A DNA stretch of 64,000 nt from Ralstonia pickettii (GTDB lineage: Bacteria; Pseudomonadota; Gammaproteobacteria; Burkholderiales; Burkholderiaceae): NCBI RefSeq assembly GCF_000607165.1, contig NZ_JFZG01000024.1, forward strand, positions 558,001 to 622,000, read 5' to 3'. Both the position numbers and the translations under genes were made by a program. Positions 1-8,234 of this stretch are shown piece after piece. A model generated the notes under the pieces. That model did no database searches. It saw nothing but the letters and a program-made list of their open reading frames with translations, and was not told the origin of the DNA. Each line of letters starts with the position of its first letter. Position 1 is the stretch's first letter.

Positions 1-298
1 CCAGCTTATGGTGCATGCGGTGCAGCCAGTAGAAGCCCAGATCCCATGCGACAAAGGCGAAGGCCCAGCCCGCAATCGGATGCCAGCCATCCACCCAATG
101 CAGGCTGGCATGGGCATACAGCCACGTGAAGCCGGCCACCTCCACGCCGCGGCACAGCCACATCAGCACGTGCCCAGAGTTCAGGTTGAGGATGACGTCG
201 CGCCACGGCAGGGGCTGGCCGCGCCACCATTTGAGCGCAGCCAGTTCCAAGAGCACGCAGCCGAGCATCAATGCAAGCGGCAGAGCAAAGGCATTCAT
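1..298 (-). CDS. Fatty acid hydroxylase / sterol desaturase family protein (partial)
   Basis: The gene starts at 298 and runs off the left edge, so only about 99 N-terminal residues are visible. Hydrophobic stretches lie at residues 1-22 and 44-90, followed by HRMHH at about residues 93-97. This is the first histidine box of the membrane di-iron fatty acid hydroxylase/sterol desaturase superfamily, whose members oxidise lipid chains. The start overlaps the stop of the PAP2 gene by 4 bp (ATGA), so it is probably translationally coupled and the last visible gene of the lipid-type operon reading leftwards from 5015. The substrate is unknown, and the later histidine boxes lie outside the window. 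Confidence 0.7.
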   Translation of the reverse strand, partial: MNAFALPLALMLGCVLLELAALKWWRGQPLPWRDVILNLNSGHVLMWLCRGVEVAGFTWLYAHASLHWVDGWHPIAGWAFAFVAWDLGFYWLHRMHHKL

Positions 299-918
299 GT
301 CGACACCGGTTCGATTGAAAGCGTTGACGTGCGCCGCGCCAACCATAGACGGACAGCCGCGCCGCACAGCACGCCTACGGCCACGCCCGCCGATAGATCC
401 AGTGCGACGTGCCGGCGCGTCTGGATCGTGGCGTACAGGATGCCCAGCCCCCAGGCCGCTGCAAGCACCGTGCGAATCGGCTTGCGCGCGTCCGCCAGCG
501 CCCACACTGAGAGCAGCGTGAGCGCCCCGTGCAGCGAGGGAAGGCAGTTCTGGCTCGAATCCACGGCGATCAGCATGCGTTGCACGCTGGCCGGCAGCGA
601 TGCATCCGCCAGCGGCGGGTAGTGCAGCGTGGTCGGCCACAGCAGAAACACCGCCCCGCTCATCAGCGCGCTCATCTGCATGGCGCGTTCCAGCCAGGGC
701 AGGCGAGGCATGTCGGCCAGCAGATACGCCAACGGAATCAGCGCGAAGAACGACACGTACAGCCAGATGCCTGACGTGCTGAACGGAATCGCGCGGTCCA
801 ACGCGGTTTCCGGCACAACCGTGCCCACGCCTTGCAGCACACCGCACAGACCATAGACGAGGCCCACCGAACACCAGCCCAGGGCCATATGACGCAGGCG
901 TGCGATAAACGGGCTCAT
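295..918 (-). CDS. PAP2-superfamily membrane protein
   Basis: A 207-residue protein with about five hydrophobic segments. It has the PAP2 active-site signature: CLPSLHGA (His130) and, about 40 residues later, TRRHVALDLSAG (His170, Asp174). This spacing is typical of the PAP2-like/inositol phosphorylceramide synthase-type family, which hydrolyses or transfers lipid phosphates at the membrane. The ATG at 918 is preferred over an upstream start at 1065 because it overlaps the ligase stop as ATGA and the extension is basic and low-complexity. It belongs to the six-gene overlapping operon, where it could dephosphorylate a lipid intermediate; that role is an inference. Confidence 0.8.
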   Translation of the reverse strand: MSPFIARLRHMALGWCSVGLVYGLCGVLQGVGTVVPETALDRAIPFSTSGIWLYVSFFALIPLAYLLADMPRLPWLERAMQMSALMSGAVFLLWPTTLHYPPLADASLPASVQRMLIAVDSSQNCLPSLHGALTLLSVWALADARKPIRTVLAAAWGLGILYATIQTRRHVALDLSAGVAVGVLCGAAVRLWLARRTSTLSIEPVST

Positions 919-2225
919 CGCGCCGCCCCCGACGCCGCGAGCCGAACGATGCGGCGGCGCTTGGTGGTGAAGTCGGTGGCGATGCGCTCGGGCCTTGCGT
1001 GCCATGTCACGCGCGATGTGTCGACGCCCTGGCAGGCGAAGAGATCCGCCAGATGCGCCTGGCACGCGCGGGCAATGTCGGCGTCAGCAGGGTGGATGGA
1101 CAACGCCAGCGTGCACGCATCGGTTTGCACCAGGCGGTAGTCGGCATGCAGCGGCAGCGCCTGGGCCAGCGCCCGCGAACACACGTCCGCAAACAGCGTG
1201 ACGGCTCCGCCGCCAAGGGCGGGCAGGACAAGCGTATCGTCGCAGCGGCCTTCGATGCGCTCGATGGCCATGGCCGGATTGCCGCAGAGGCAGGCCCCAA
1301 GCGCGGGGTCGCGGCGGATGAGGATGTCATCCAGCCGGTAGCGCACGACGGGTTGCGTGCTGCGTGTGAAATCCGTGATGACGGGAACGAAGCGGCGCGC
1401 GTCCAGCCATTGCGGCTCGATGTGCACGTGCGCTTCGTTCAGATGCAGCGTGCCGTGCGGGCAGGTCGCACCCAGGAAACCTTCGGTGGCCTGATAGACC
1501 TCGCCGACGTTGCCGAAGGCCTGCGCAAGCAGCGCGCGGTCCATCGGCTCCAGCACTTCGGCGCCGGACAGCACCTGCACCGGTGCAATGTCGAGCCGGC
1601 CGGCCAGTTTCTCCATGGCAAGCGCACGCAGCACCTGCGCCGGCCCCACGATGATGGTCGGCTGCAATGCCTCCAGCGGCGCGCGGTGCGAGTCGAACGG
1701 TGCAAACAGATCGAAGAACGAGAACGTCAGCCACGGATTGCGCACGGCCGTGTACAGATTGCTGTTGGAGCGCAGGAACAGCGCGACGCGTTCGCCATGC
1801 AACAGGCCGCGCGGCAACAGCTTGGCGAGCAGGATGCCGGCCCACTGCGCGCGCTCGATCGGGCTGACGACGAAGACGCCGCGTCCTCCGGACGTGCCGG
1901 ACGACAAGCCCACCGAATAGACCCCGACCGTCGGCCGGAAATCGCGCGACTGCTCGGCCTGTTGCGCGCAGGCGAGCACGTCGGCCAGACGCAGGCCGGC
2001 CGTGTTCATGGCGTCGAAATTGGCCATCATCGTGGCCTTGTCCATCAATGGCCATTCGTGCATAGGCTTCGATGCAAACGGGCGGAAGTACGGGCTGCGA
2101 ACCAGCACCCGTTGCGTGAAGTGTGCGATCTGACGCTGCTGATGCGCTTGCAGGGCTGCGCGATCAGGCAACCGCAACCGGCGCGTTTGCCAGTAAGACC
2201 ACAGCAGGCGATGCAACGCCGTCAC
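915..2225 (-). CDS. Adenylate-forming acyl-CoA ligase-like protein (F390 synthetase/PaaK-related)
   Basis: A 436-residue member of the ANL adenylate-forming superfamily, closest in look to the phenylacetate-CoA ligase/coenzyme F390 synthetase-related group. The A3 phosphate-binding loop LSSGTSGGRG is at about residues 107-116. YQATEGFLG in the middle resembles the A5 motif, and YRLDDI the A7 motif. Such enzymes activate a carboxylate as acyl-AMP. The GTG start at 2225 overlaps the upstream stop (GTGA); the in-frame extension to 2408 lies inside the neighbour and is rejected. It lacks the length of OleC-type beta-lactone synthetases (about 550 residues), so an OleC assignment is not claimed. 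Confidence 0.75.
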   Translation of the reverse strand: MTALHRLLWSYWQTRRLRLPDRAALQAHQQRQIAHFTQRVLVRSPYFRPFASKPMHEWPLMDKATMMANFDAMNTAGLRLADVLACAQQAEQSRDFRPTVGVYSVGLSSGTSGGRGVFVVSPIERAQWAGILLAKLLPRGLLHGERVALFLRSNSNLYTAVRNPWLTFSFFDLFAPFDSHRAPLEALQPTIIVGPAQVLRALAMEKLAGRLDIAPVQVLSGAEVLEPMDRALLAQAFGNVGEVYQATEGFLGATCPHGTLHLNEAHVHIEPQWLDARRFVPVITDFTRSTQPVVRYRLDDILIRRDPALGACLCGNPAMAIERIEGRCDDTLVLPALGGGAVTLFADVCSRALAQALPLHADYRLVQTDACTLALSIHPADADIARACQAHLADLFACQGVDTSRVTWHARPERIATDFTTKRRRIVRLAASGAAR

Positions 2226-3028
2226 AATGCACCCTCGTGTGTGAGGAGAATGCGCACGTGGCCGCCGGCATCGAGCGCGTGCAGCTTGCGCAGCGTATCG
2301 AAGTAGGCGTGGCGGTCTTCCATGATGGAATACGCCAGCACCGATGGCCCGCGCAGCTCGCGATAGCTCAACGGTGACCAGGCCGCGTCGGCGGCAAGCA
2401 ACGCCCAACCTTCATCCGTGCGCACGAACGCGCCGAGGTGCCCGGCAGCGTGGCCGGGTAGCGGCACAAGGAGTACGTCGCCGTTGCTCCCGGGCAGGGC
2501 CCAGGCGGATGTGAATGGCGCCAGCTCCGGGGGCAGCGCAACGTGCTCGAACTGTTCGACAAAGCGCGTGCGCGTTTCAAAATCTTCGGGGATCAGCCCG
2601 GGCACGAAAGCGCGCCGTAACGCGGAAACACCTCGCAGCGCACGCAAGTGCGTCCATCCCTCGCCGGAGCAGATGACCGGCACGCCCGGAAAGTCCCGCA
2701 GGCCGGCAACGTGGTCGCCGTGGAAGTGCGAGACGATCAATCCATCCAGGTCAGCGGCGCGCATGCCCTGTTGTGCGAGCTGTGCTGCCATGGATTCCGA
2801 TGTATCGAAATACACCGGTGTGACCTTGCGATAGATGGCAAACAGGCCGCTGCGCGTGTGGTCATGAAAATGCGAGGCATAGCCCGTGTCCCACAGCCAG
2901 CGTCGCCCGGCGGTTTCGATCAGCCATGCGCGTGCGGGGAAGGCGCAGGTACGCAAGCCCGCGCCGCGCAGTGCCACACACGCGGTGTGCGTGCAGTACC
3001 CGGCTTCAAAGACCGTTAACGTTGCCAT
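2222..3028 (-). CDS. Metallo-beta-lactamase-fold hydrolase
   Basis: A 268-residue protein with the zinc-binding motif HFHGDH at residues 101-106 and a later PGHAAGH that supplies another metal ligand. WLWDTGY near residue 45 is the usual strand preceding the metal site. The family cleaves esters, thioesters or lactones. In this operon a lipid thioester or lactone substrate is plausible but unproven. The ATG at 3028 lies just inside the end of the SDR gene (13-bp overlap). The longer in-frame ORF to 3382 would overlap the SDR and is not believed. Confidence 0.8.
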   Translation of the reverse strand: MATLTVFEAGYCTHTACVALRGAGLRTCAFPARAWLIETAGRRWLWDTGYASHFHDHTRSGLFAIYRKVTPVYFDTSESMAAQLAQQGMRAADLDGLIVSHFHGDHVAGLRDFPGVPVICSGEGWTHLRALRGVSALRRAFVPGLIPEDFETRTRFVEQFEHVALPPELAPFTSAWALPGSNGDVLLVPLPGHAAGHLGAFVRTDEGWALLAADAAWSPLSYRELRGPSVLAYSIMEDRHAYFDTLRKLHALDAGGHVRILLTHEGAL

Positions 3029-4032
3029 GACCGGTTGCCCTGTTCGCGTAACCAGTGGGCCGTGCGGCGGATGCCTTCGGCCATGTCGATGGGCGGCACG
3101 TAGCCGAGTTCGATGCGCGCGAGGTCGTTGGCGAGCGTCATGTCGTAGTGCAGGGCAGCGGCGCTGTAGCGTGTGAGCAGCGGCTCGCGGCGCGTGATGG
3201 CACCGGCCGATTCCATGGCGCGTGCGGCCAATGCCATGGCCGGATAAGGCACGGCGCGGATGCGGTAGCGCAGGCCGAGCTGTTGCCCCAGCAGTTGATC
3301 GAGCAGATCGCGCAGCGTGGCCGGTGCGTGGTTGGTGATGTTGTAGGCGGCGCCGGAAGGCACCTCCGCTGTCGTGGCGCACCGCATGGCGTGCACCACG
3401 TTTTCCAGATACGTCAGGTCCATGCGCGCGGCACCGCCACGGGGCAGCGGTAGCACGCCTCCGCGCAGTTTCAGCAGATGCAGGATGCGCGGCAGCACCA
3501 CGCGATCATGCGGACCGAACAACCCGCGCGGCCGCAGGATGACGAAGTGCGTGCGGTTCTGCGTGGACACCTGCTGTTGGATGGCTGCTTCTGCCAGCAT
3601 CTTGGTGGCCGCGTAATGATTGGCGAAGCGGGCAGGGCGATAGCTCTCGGGCAGATCGGCGTGATGCTGGTAGTCGAAGTAGATCGACGGCGTGGAGATA
3701 TGCACGAAGCGGCGGACACCACGCTTGACGGCGCCTTCGGCCAGAGCGGCCGTTGCGCGCACATTGGCCGCGTAGAAGTCGTCGTAAGCGCCCCAAGGGG
3801 ATGACAGCGCCGCGCAATGCCAAACCGTGTCGACACCATTGAGCAGCGCATCGAGCGTGGTCGGCGTCAGGCGTGCAAGGTCGGCCGGTACATAGTCCGC
3901 ACCGCGTGCGATAAAGGCCTCGCGCTGTGCGGCATCGCGCCCCGTCGCGCGTACGCCTGCGCCTTGTGCCAGCAGTGCATCGACCGCGTTGCGGCCGAGC
4001 CCGCCCGTGGCACCCGTTACAAGCGTGGTCAT
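3016..4032 (-). CDS. NAD(P)-dependent extended SDR (3-beta-HSD/epimerase type)
   Basis: A 338-residue protein. The N-terminal Rossmann motif TGATGGLG is at residues 6-13, and the catalytic YAATK pair (Tyr140, Lys144) follows HISTPSIYF. Length and motifs fit the NAD-dependent epimerase/3-beta-hydroxysteroid dehydrogenase branch, which includes OleD (reduction of a 2-alkyl-3-ketoacid). It follows the ketosynthase gene with a 4-bp ATGA overlap, so it is a natural candidate to reduce the beta-keto product of that enzyme. The reaction is inferred from context; the fold is clear. Confidence 0.8.
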   Translation of the reverse strand: MTTLVTGATGGLGRNAVDALLAQGAGVRATGRDAAQREAFIARGADYVPADLARLTPTTLDALLNGVDTVWHCAALSSPWGAYDDFYAANVRATAALAEGAVKRGVRRFVHISTPSIYFDYQHHADLPESYRPARFANHYAATKMLAEAAIQQQVSTQNRTHFVILRPRGLFGPHDRVVLPRILHLLKLRGGVLPLPRGGAARMDLTYLENVVHAMRCATTAEVPSGAAYNITNHAPATLRDLLDQLLGQQLGLRYRIRAVPYPAMALAARAMESAGAITRREPLLTRYSAAALHYDMTLANDLARIELGYVPPIDMAEGIRRTAHWLREQGNRSWQR

Positions 4033-5015
4033 AGCGTCAGCACCATGCCGCCCAGCGTCAGGCCGGCGGCCGTGCCAACCAGCAGAACCGGCTTGCCAGG
4101 CTCAATGCGCCGGTTCGTCACCGCCTCATGCAGCGCGGTGGGAATCGACGCGGCCACTTGGTTGCCGTGCTGCGCGTAGATGTCGATCACGCTGGTTTCC
4201 GGCACGCCCAGCCGCTTGCGCAAATGCTGCATGCCAAGGTGGCTCGCCTGGTGCGGCACGACGACGTGCATGTCGCGCAGCGTGTAATTGCTGCCCGCAA
4301 ACAGACGATCGAGGAAGCCGTCCATCAGTTGCGAGGCGAGCTTGAACACGCGCTTGCCGTCCATGTGGAACAGGTAATCGGTGGGTTGCGCGCCGGTGCG
4401 CGGGTTGCGGCGCGTGCCGCCTGCAGGGATTTCGCAATAGGCCTTGCCGGCAGGGTAGGTCTCCATGCGGTAAGCGTGAATGCCTTTGCTGGACTCCGCA
4501 GGTGCCGCTTCAACGATGACCGCCGCTGCCCCATCGCCGAAGATCAACGCGGTCTCGGCATCGTCCCAGTCGATGCCGCGCGAGGCCAGGTCGGACGCCA
4601 CCACGGCAATGCGTTTGTAGGCGCCAGTGGTCAGCAGGCTGCTTGCCACATGCAGCGCGGTCAGGAAGCTCAGGCAACTGGCGTTGACGTCAAACGCGGG
4701 CGTGCCGGCAGGCAGTCCGGCGGGCTCCAGGATGCGCGTGGCCGTGTTGGGCAGCGCCTGTTCCTGCACGCCCGAGGCGGAAATCAACAGGTCGATGGAG
4801 GCGGCAGGAACGTCGGCGCGGCGCAGCGCATCGCGCACGGCAGCGCCGGCAAGCTCCGATTGGTGCTCCGCAAGCGTGGCATGGTGGCGAATGTCGATAC
4901 CGGACTTCTTGCGCACGTACCCCGCCCGATGGCCCAGGCGGGCATCCAGCTCAGCGGACGTGACTTGGTGTTCCGGCAATGCCTTGCCGGTGGAAAGCAG
5001 ATGAATCGGCAGCAT
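4029..5015 (-). CDS. 3-oxoacyl-ACP synthase III-like ketosynthase (FabH/OleA-type)
   Basis: A 328-residue thiolase-fold condensing enzyme. The KASIII triad is visible: Cys114 in NASCLSF, His255 in VPHQASH and Asn285 in HGNQVAAS. FabH normally starts fatty acid synthesis, while OleA relatives do head-to-head acyl condensation. As the first gene of a six-gene operon with no other fab genes, a dedicated secondary lipid role is more likely than housekeeping FabH. The ATG at 5015 is chosen because the product then has the usual N-terminus and length; an in-frame ATG at 5081 adds 22 low-complexity residues. Neither start has a good Shine-Dalgarno sequence. Confidence 0.8.
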   Translation of the reverse strand: MLPIHLLSTGKALPEHQVTSAELDARLGHRAGYVRKKSGIDIRHHATLAEHQSELAGAAVRDALRRADVPAASIDLLISASGVQEQALPNTATRILEPAGLPAGTPAFDVNASCLSFLTALHVASSLLTTGAYKRIAVVASDLASRGIDWDDAETALIFGDGAAAVIVEAAPAESSKGIHAYRMETYPAGKAYCEIPAGGTRRNPRTGAQPTDYLFHMDGKRVFKLASQLMDGFLDRLFAGSNYTLRDMHVVVPHQASHLGMQHLRKRLGVPETSVIDIYAQHGNQVAASIPTALHEAVTNRRIEPGKPVLLVGTAAGLTLGGMVLTL

Positions 5016-5174
5016 AGATGCAGGCACGCACGGTGCGCGTTGCCCTGTTCCCTCTTCCGGCTGCGGCCGCGCGGGGCGCATGCCGCAGCGTAACGATCTT
5101 GTCTTGTTGTGCCGCGATTCTAGCGGGTGCGGCCCGCTGCGCCGGATGAAGATTCGTTAATAAAGACGGCGTCT

Positions 5175-5879
5175 TCAAGTGCCGTAGCCGCGCAGCCGTT
5201 CGAGGTCGACGACCGTCACACCGCCATATTCCAACCGCACCACGCCGTCTTTCTCCAGGGCCTTGAGCGATTGGTTGGCCACCTGCCGTGTCATGCCCGA
5301 GAGCAAGCCAAGTTCTTCCTGCGTGATCTCAAGGTGGTCGCCCGCGCCAGGGTAGAGCACCGGGTTGAACAGCGACGCAATGCAACGCGCCAGGCGCGGC
5401 GTGACATCCAGCAGCCGGTCATATTCGAGCAGCGCCATGAAATGCCCGAGCCGCTCGTTGAGCTGCTTCACCAGGAAGCGGTTGAACGCCACGCTGTTTT
5501 CCACGAGCCACATGAAGGTGGCGCGGTCCATGAAGGCCATGCGCGTGTCGCGCAGCGCAACGATGTCGTAGCGGCGCGGCTCGTTCTTGAGCACCGTGCC
5601 CTCGCCAAACCAGCCGCCGGCAGGCACGCCCGTAAACGTGACGCTGCGCCCCTCGGGCGACACCGTGCCGATCTTGATGAGGCCCGTAACCACGCCTGTC
5701 CAGCTTTCCAGCAATGTGTTTTTCGGGCAGATGCAGGCGCCGCGCGCATAGGTTTTCTCAACGATGCCGGCGCAGGCACGGTCTGCTTCTTCCGGGGGCA
5801 GCTCAATCGACCACGCCGCAATATGGGCCAGCCGTGCGCGGCTGATGCCGGGGCGCGAGTTTGGGTCGTGTTCAGCCAC
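5175..5879 (-). CDS. Crp/Fnr-family transcriptional regulator
   Basis: A 234-residue protein with an N-terminal cyclic-nucleotide-binding-like beta roll and a C-terminal winged helix-turn-helix (TQEELGLLSGMTRQVANQSL). It lacks the FNR pattern of four conserved cysteines, so iron-sulphur oxygen sensing is unlikely. The ligand is unknown. The start is GTG at 5879, overlapping the end of the DsbA-fold isomerase by 8 bp, so it is the last gene of the CoA-transferase operon. It lies 160 bp upstream of the KASIII operon on the same strand and could regulate either unit. Confidence 0.8.
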   Translation of the reverse strand: MAEHDPNSRPGISRARLAHIAAWSIELPPEEADRACAGIVEKTYARGACICPKNTLLESWTGVVTGLIKIGTVSPEGRSVTFTGVPAGGWFGEGTVLKNEPRRYDIVALRDTRMAFMDRATFMWLVENSVAFNRFLVKQLNERLGHFMALLEYDRLLDVTPRLARCIASLFNPVLYPGAGDHLEITQEELGLLSGMTRQVANQSLKALEKDGVVRLEYGGVTVVDLERLRGYGT

Positions 5880-6507
5880 GTTGAATGCCCACCGGCAACG
5901 TACTCACACGCCGCACTTCGGGCGTGGAGAGCCAGTCGGAATGCAAGCTTTGCAGAAACATATCGGTGGCGTCTTCGCCCCAGAACAGCTCGCCGTTGTG
6001 CACGAGCGTCGGCACCCCAAACACGCCGAGCGCGATGGCCGCATCGGTGTGGATGCGCAGCGCGTCTTTCACGGCGGATTGTTCGACAGCGGTTGCGCCT
6101 TGCGCAAAGCCCACCGCTTCGCACAGCGCGGCAAAACCTTCCGGCGAGGCCACATCGTTGCCGTCGCGCCAGATATGCCGGAACACCGCACGCACGGCAT
6201 CGAGCGAGCCGCCCATCGCGATCGTCAGCCGCAGCGCCTTGATCGGGTTGAACGGGTGGGCGGGCGGCATGCGAAACGGAATGCCGAGCTGCTGCGCACG
6301 AAACAGCGCATGCCGGTACGTGAACACGCGCTTGGTGCTGATCTCGGCCGGGCCCTTCTGCCCCCAGTGGTGCAGGATCGCGCCCAGCACGAGCGGACGG
6401 GGGCGGATGACGATGTCGTTGGCTTCCTGCAGCGCATCGAACTGCTCAAGCTGCAGGTAGGCAAACGGCGAGATGACATCGAAGAACCAATCGACAGCGG
6501 TGGGCAT
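5872..6507 (-). CDS. 2-hydroxychromene-2-carboxylate isomerase / DsbA-fold (GST kappa-like) protein
   Basis: A 211-residue thioredoxin-fold protein. The N-terminus VDWFFDVISPFAYL matches the HCCA isomerase/GST kappa group, where the active Ser or Cys lies in this SPFAYL region; here it is Ser. GVPTLVHNGELFWGED near residue 180 is the conserved cis-proline segment. Such enzymes act with glutathione in aromatic ring catabolism. The ATG at 6507 has AAGGAA about 7 bases upstream, which settles it over the longer start at 6534. It lies between the CoA-transferase genes and the Crp/Fnr gene, suggesting an aromatic or organic-acid pathway. Confidence 0.75.
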   Translation of the reverse strand: MPTAVDWFFDVISPFAYLQLEQFDALQEANDIVIRPRPLVLGAILHHWGQKGPAEISTKRVFTYRHALFRAQQLGIPFRMPPAHPFNPIKALRLTIAMGGSLDAVRAVFRHIWRDGNDVASPEGFAALCEAVGFAQGATAVEQSAVKDALRIHTDAAIALGVFGVPTLVHNGELFWGEDATDMFLQSLHSDWLSTPEVRRVSTLPVGIQRG

Positions 6508-6523
6508 GAGCGTTCCTTGGTGT

Positions 6524-7198
6524 TCAAGCGGCACGCATCTGCAGCAGCGGGGCCAGCGTAAAGGGCGCTGCCGTCATGGCGCGAATGTCGTCGAGTGTCG
6601 CATGCGAGAGGATTTCACGCAGCACAAGCCCCGCATCGGTCACGTCAAACACGGCGTGTTCGGTGACGATGACCTTCACGCAACCTTGGCCCGTGAGCGG
6701 CAGCGTGCAGCGCGGCAGGATCTTGGAGTTGCCGTGCTTGTCGGTGTGCGCCAGCGCGGCAATCACCTTGCGTGTGCCATAGCAGAGGTCCATTGCCCCG
6801 CCAATGCCAGGCCACCATTTGCCGTTGCGATCGCACGCCCAGTTGGCGAGGTTGCCCTGCGCGTCCACCTGCAACGCGCCGAGGATGGTCACGTCGATGT
6901 AGCCGTTGCGCATTGCGCCCAGCGACGTGGCGAGGTCCATGAGCGCCGCGCCGGGCAGCAGGGTGATGGGCTCGCACCCGGCGTTGGTGAAGTCGCTGTC
7001 GATGGCGTCCAGCGCGGGGCGTCCGCCAAAGCCGAAGGCCCCGTTTTCGGTATGGAAGATGACGCCCGCATCGGCCTCCAGGTAGTTGGCCGTGAGCGTG
7101 GGGATACCCAGGCCAAGGTTGACGACTTCGCCCGCGCGTAGTTCTTGCGCGCAGCGGGCGGCGATGCGTTGCTTGGGCGTTTCGGGCAGAGATTGCAT
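6524..7198 (-). CDS. 3-oxoacid CoA-transferase family, subunit B
   Basis: A 224-residue beta subunit of a type I CoA-transferase. It carries VNLGLGIPTL and HTENGAFGFGG, whose Glu51 is the residue that forms the enzyme-CoA thioester in SCOT/PcaJ/AtoA relatives. It pairs with the alpha subunit immediately upstream (29 bp apart). The family moves CoA from succinyl-CoA or acetyl-CoA to a 3-oxo or dicarboxylic acid. The neighbouring isomerase suggests use in degradation of an aromatic or oxo acid; the substrate cannot be read from sequence. Confidence 0.85.
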   Translation of the reverse strand: MQSLPETPKQRIAARCAQELRAGEVVNLGLGIPTLTANYLEADAGVIFHTENGAFGFGGRPALDAIDSDFTNAGCEPITLLPGAALMDLATSLGAMRNGYIDVTILGALQVDAQGNLANWACDRNGKWWPGIGGAMDLCYGTRKVIAALAHTDKHGNSKILPRCTLPLTGQGCVKVIVTEHAVFDVTDAGLVLREILSHATLDDIRAMTAAPFTLAPLLQMRAA

Positions 7199-7227
7199 GG
7201 CGGTCTCCTGGTTGTGTCGATCGACGA

Positions 7228-7992
7228 TCAGGCTTCGGCGGCAGCGGGCAGGCGGCCGAGCTTGGTCCAGTGGTGTTTGTAGAGCGCGTGCTGCTCGTCC
7301 AATGACAGCCCTTGCACCACCGCGTTGATGAACACGCCCGGGCAGCCGACGCGCTCGGGCGGGATCGTGCCCACCTCCACGATTTCATTCACCTCGACGA
7401 TGGTGTAGTCGCCCGCCATGGCGATATCGCGCTGGTTCTGCAGCGCCGTGCCGCGAAACTCCACGTTGCCGAACGTATCGGCGCGCCAGCCTTTGATGAT
7501 CGACACGTCGGCGCGCAGGGGCGGCTCGACGAAGCAGGTCATGCCGTCGACGGTGAGCGTCGGCTTGGGCGCACCGCGCTTGGGAAACATCCCGGGCTGG
7601 TCGAGGATGCCCACGCCCACCGGCACGAGTGCGCCGCCCAGGCCCAGCGCACCCGCGCGCACTTTCTCGGCCCAGGTGCCCATCGGAAAGAACTCGGCTA
7701 CGCGCACAGAGTCGGTCAGGTAAGCCTGCGTCGATTCATCCGTCGTGCCCACGTGCGTGCCGATGAACTCGGCCAGTTGGCCAGAGGTGAACAGCCTCGC
7801 TTTAAGAAAACCACCGCGCAGCCCCGGCGTGTTGGTGATGAGCGTGAGTTGCCCGATGCCGCTGGCGAGCAGCGCCTCGATGCAGCAGGCCGGCTCACCG
7901 GCGCCCACGAATTCGCCCAGCATCAGGCGGCAGCCGCTGCGGACGTGGGCGATGGCTTCGTCCACGGAAAGGACTTTGTTGGCGTAGCGCAT
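7228..7992 (-). CDS. 3-oxoacid CoA-transferase family, subunit A
   Basis: A 254-residue alpha subunit. GEFVGAGEP near residue 26 replaces the usual GGFGLCGxP nucleotide-binding turn, and the rest is collinear with CoA-transferase alpha chains. The start is ATG 7992 with AAGGAGA about 8 bases upstream; the longer ORF to 8223 is not supported. It is the first gene of a four-gene operon (alpha, beta, isomerase, regulator). A lone TGTAGGA half-site like those upstream of flhD lies at 8039-8045 in its promoter region. Confidence 0.85.
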   Translation of the reverse strand: MRYANKVLSVDEAIAHVRSGCRLMLGEFVGAGEPACCIEALLASGIGQLTLITNTPGLRGGFLKARLFTSGQLAEFIGTHVGTTDESTQAYLTDSVRVAEFFPMGTWAEKVRAGALGLGGALVPVGVGILDQPGMFPKRGAPKPTLTVDGMTCFVEPPLRADVSIIKGWRADTFGNVEFRGTALQNQRDIAMAGDYTIVEVNEIVEVGTIPPERVGCPGVFINAVVQGLSLDEQHALYKHHWTKLGRLPAAAEA

Positions 7993-8234
7993 GTGTCGTC
8001 TCCTTGGGGCCGCCCTGAGCGAGCGGTCTGCGGCGCAGTGTAGGAGCGGTGTTTTCGGCACGATGTCTTCTGCATGACATTTGCTTCGTAAGGTTTCGCA
8101 AAGGGCAATCCTTATAGTTGTGACGCAGGCTGAACAAATCCGCGCCGTGGTTGTCGCACAAGGGCCGGCCGGCCCTTTCCCGGCGTTTCCGCCCCTCTCG
8201 TCTTTGAACCCGCCCCATTCCAATCCAGGACCGC

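Noticed and set aside
1-5015. Calling the lipid-type operon oleABCD
   Set aside because: No alpha/beta-hydrolase OleB is present, the ligase is too short for OleC and of another subfamily, and PAP2 and hydroxylase genes are extra.
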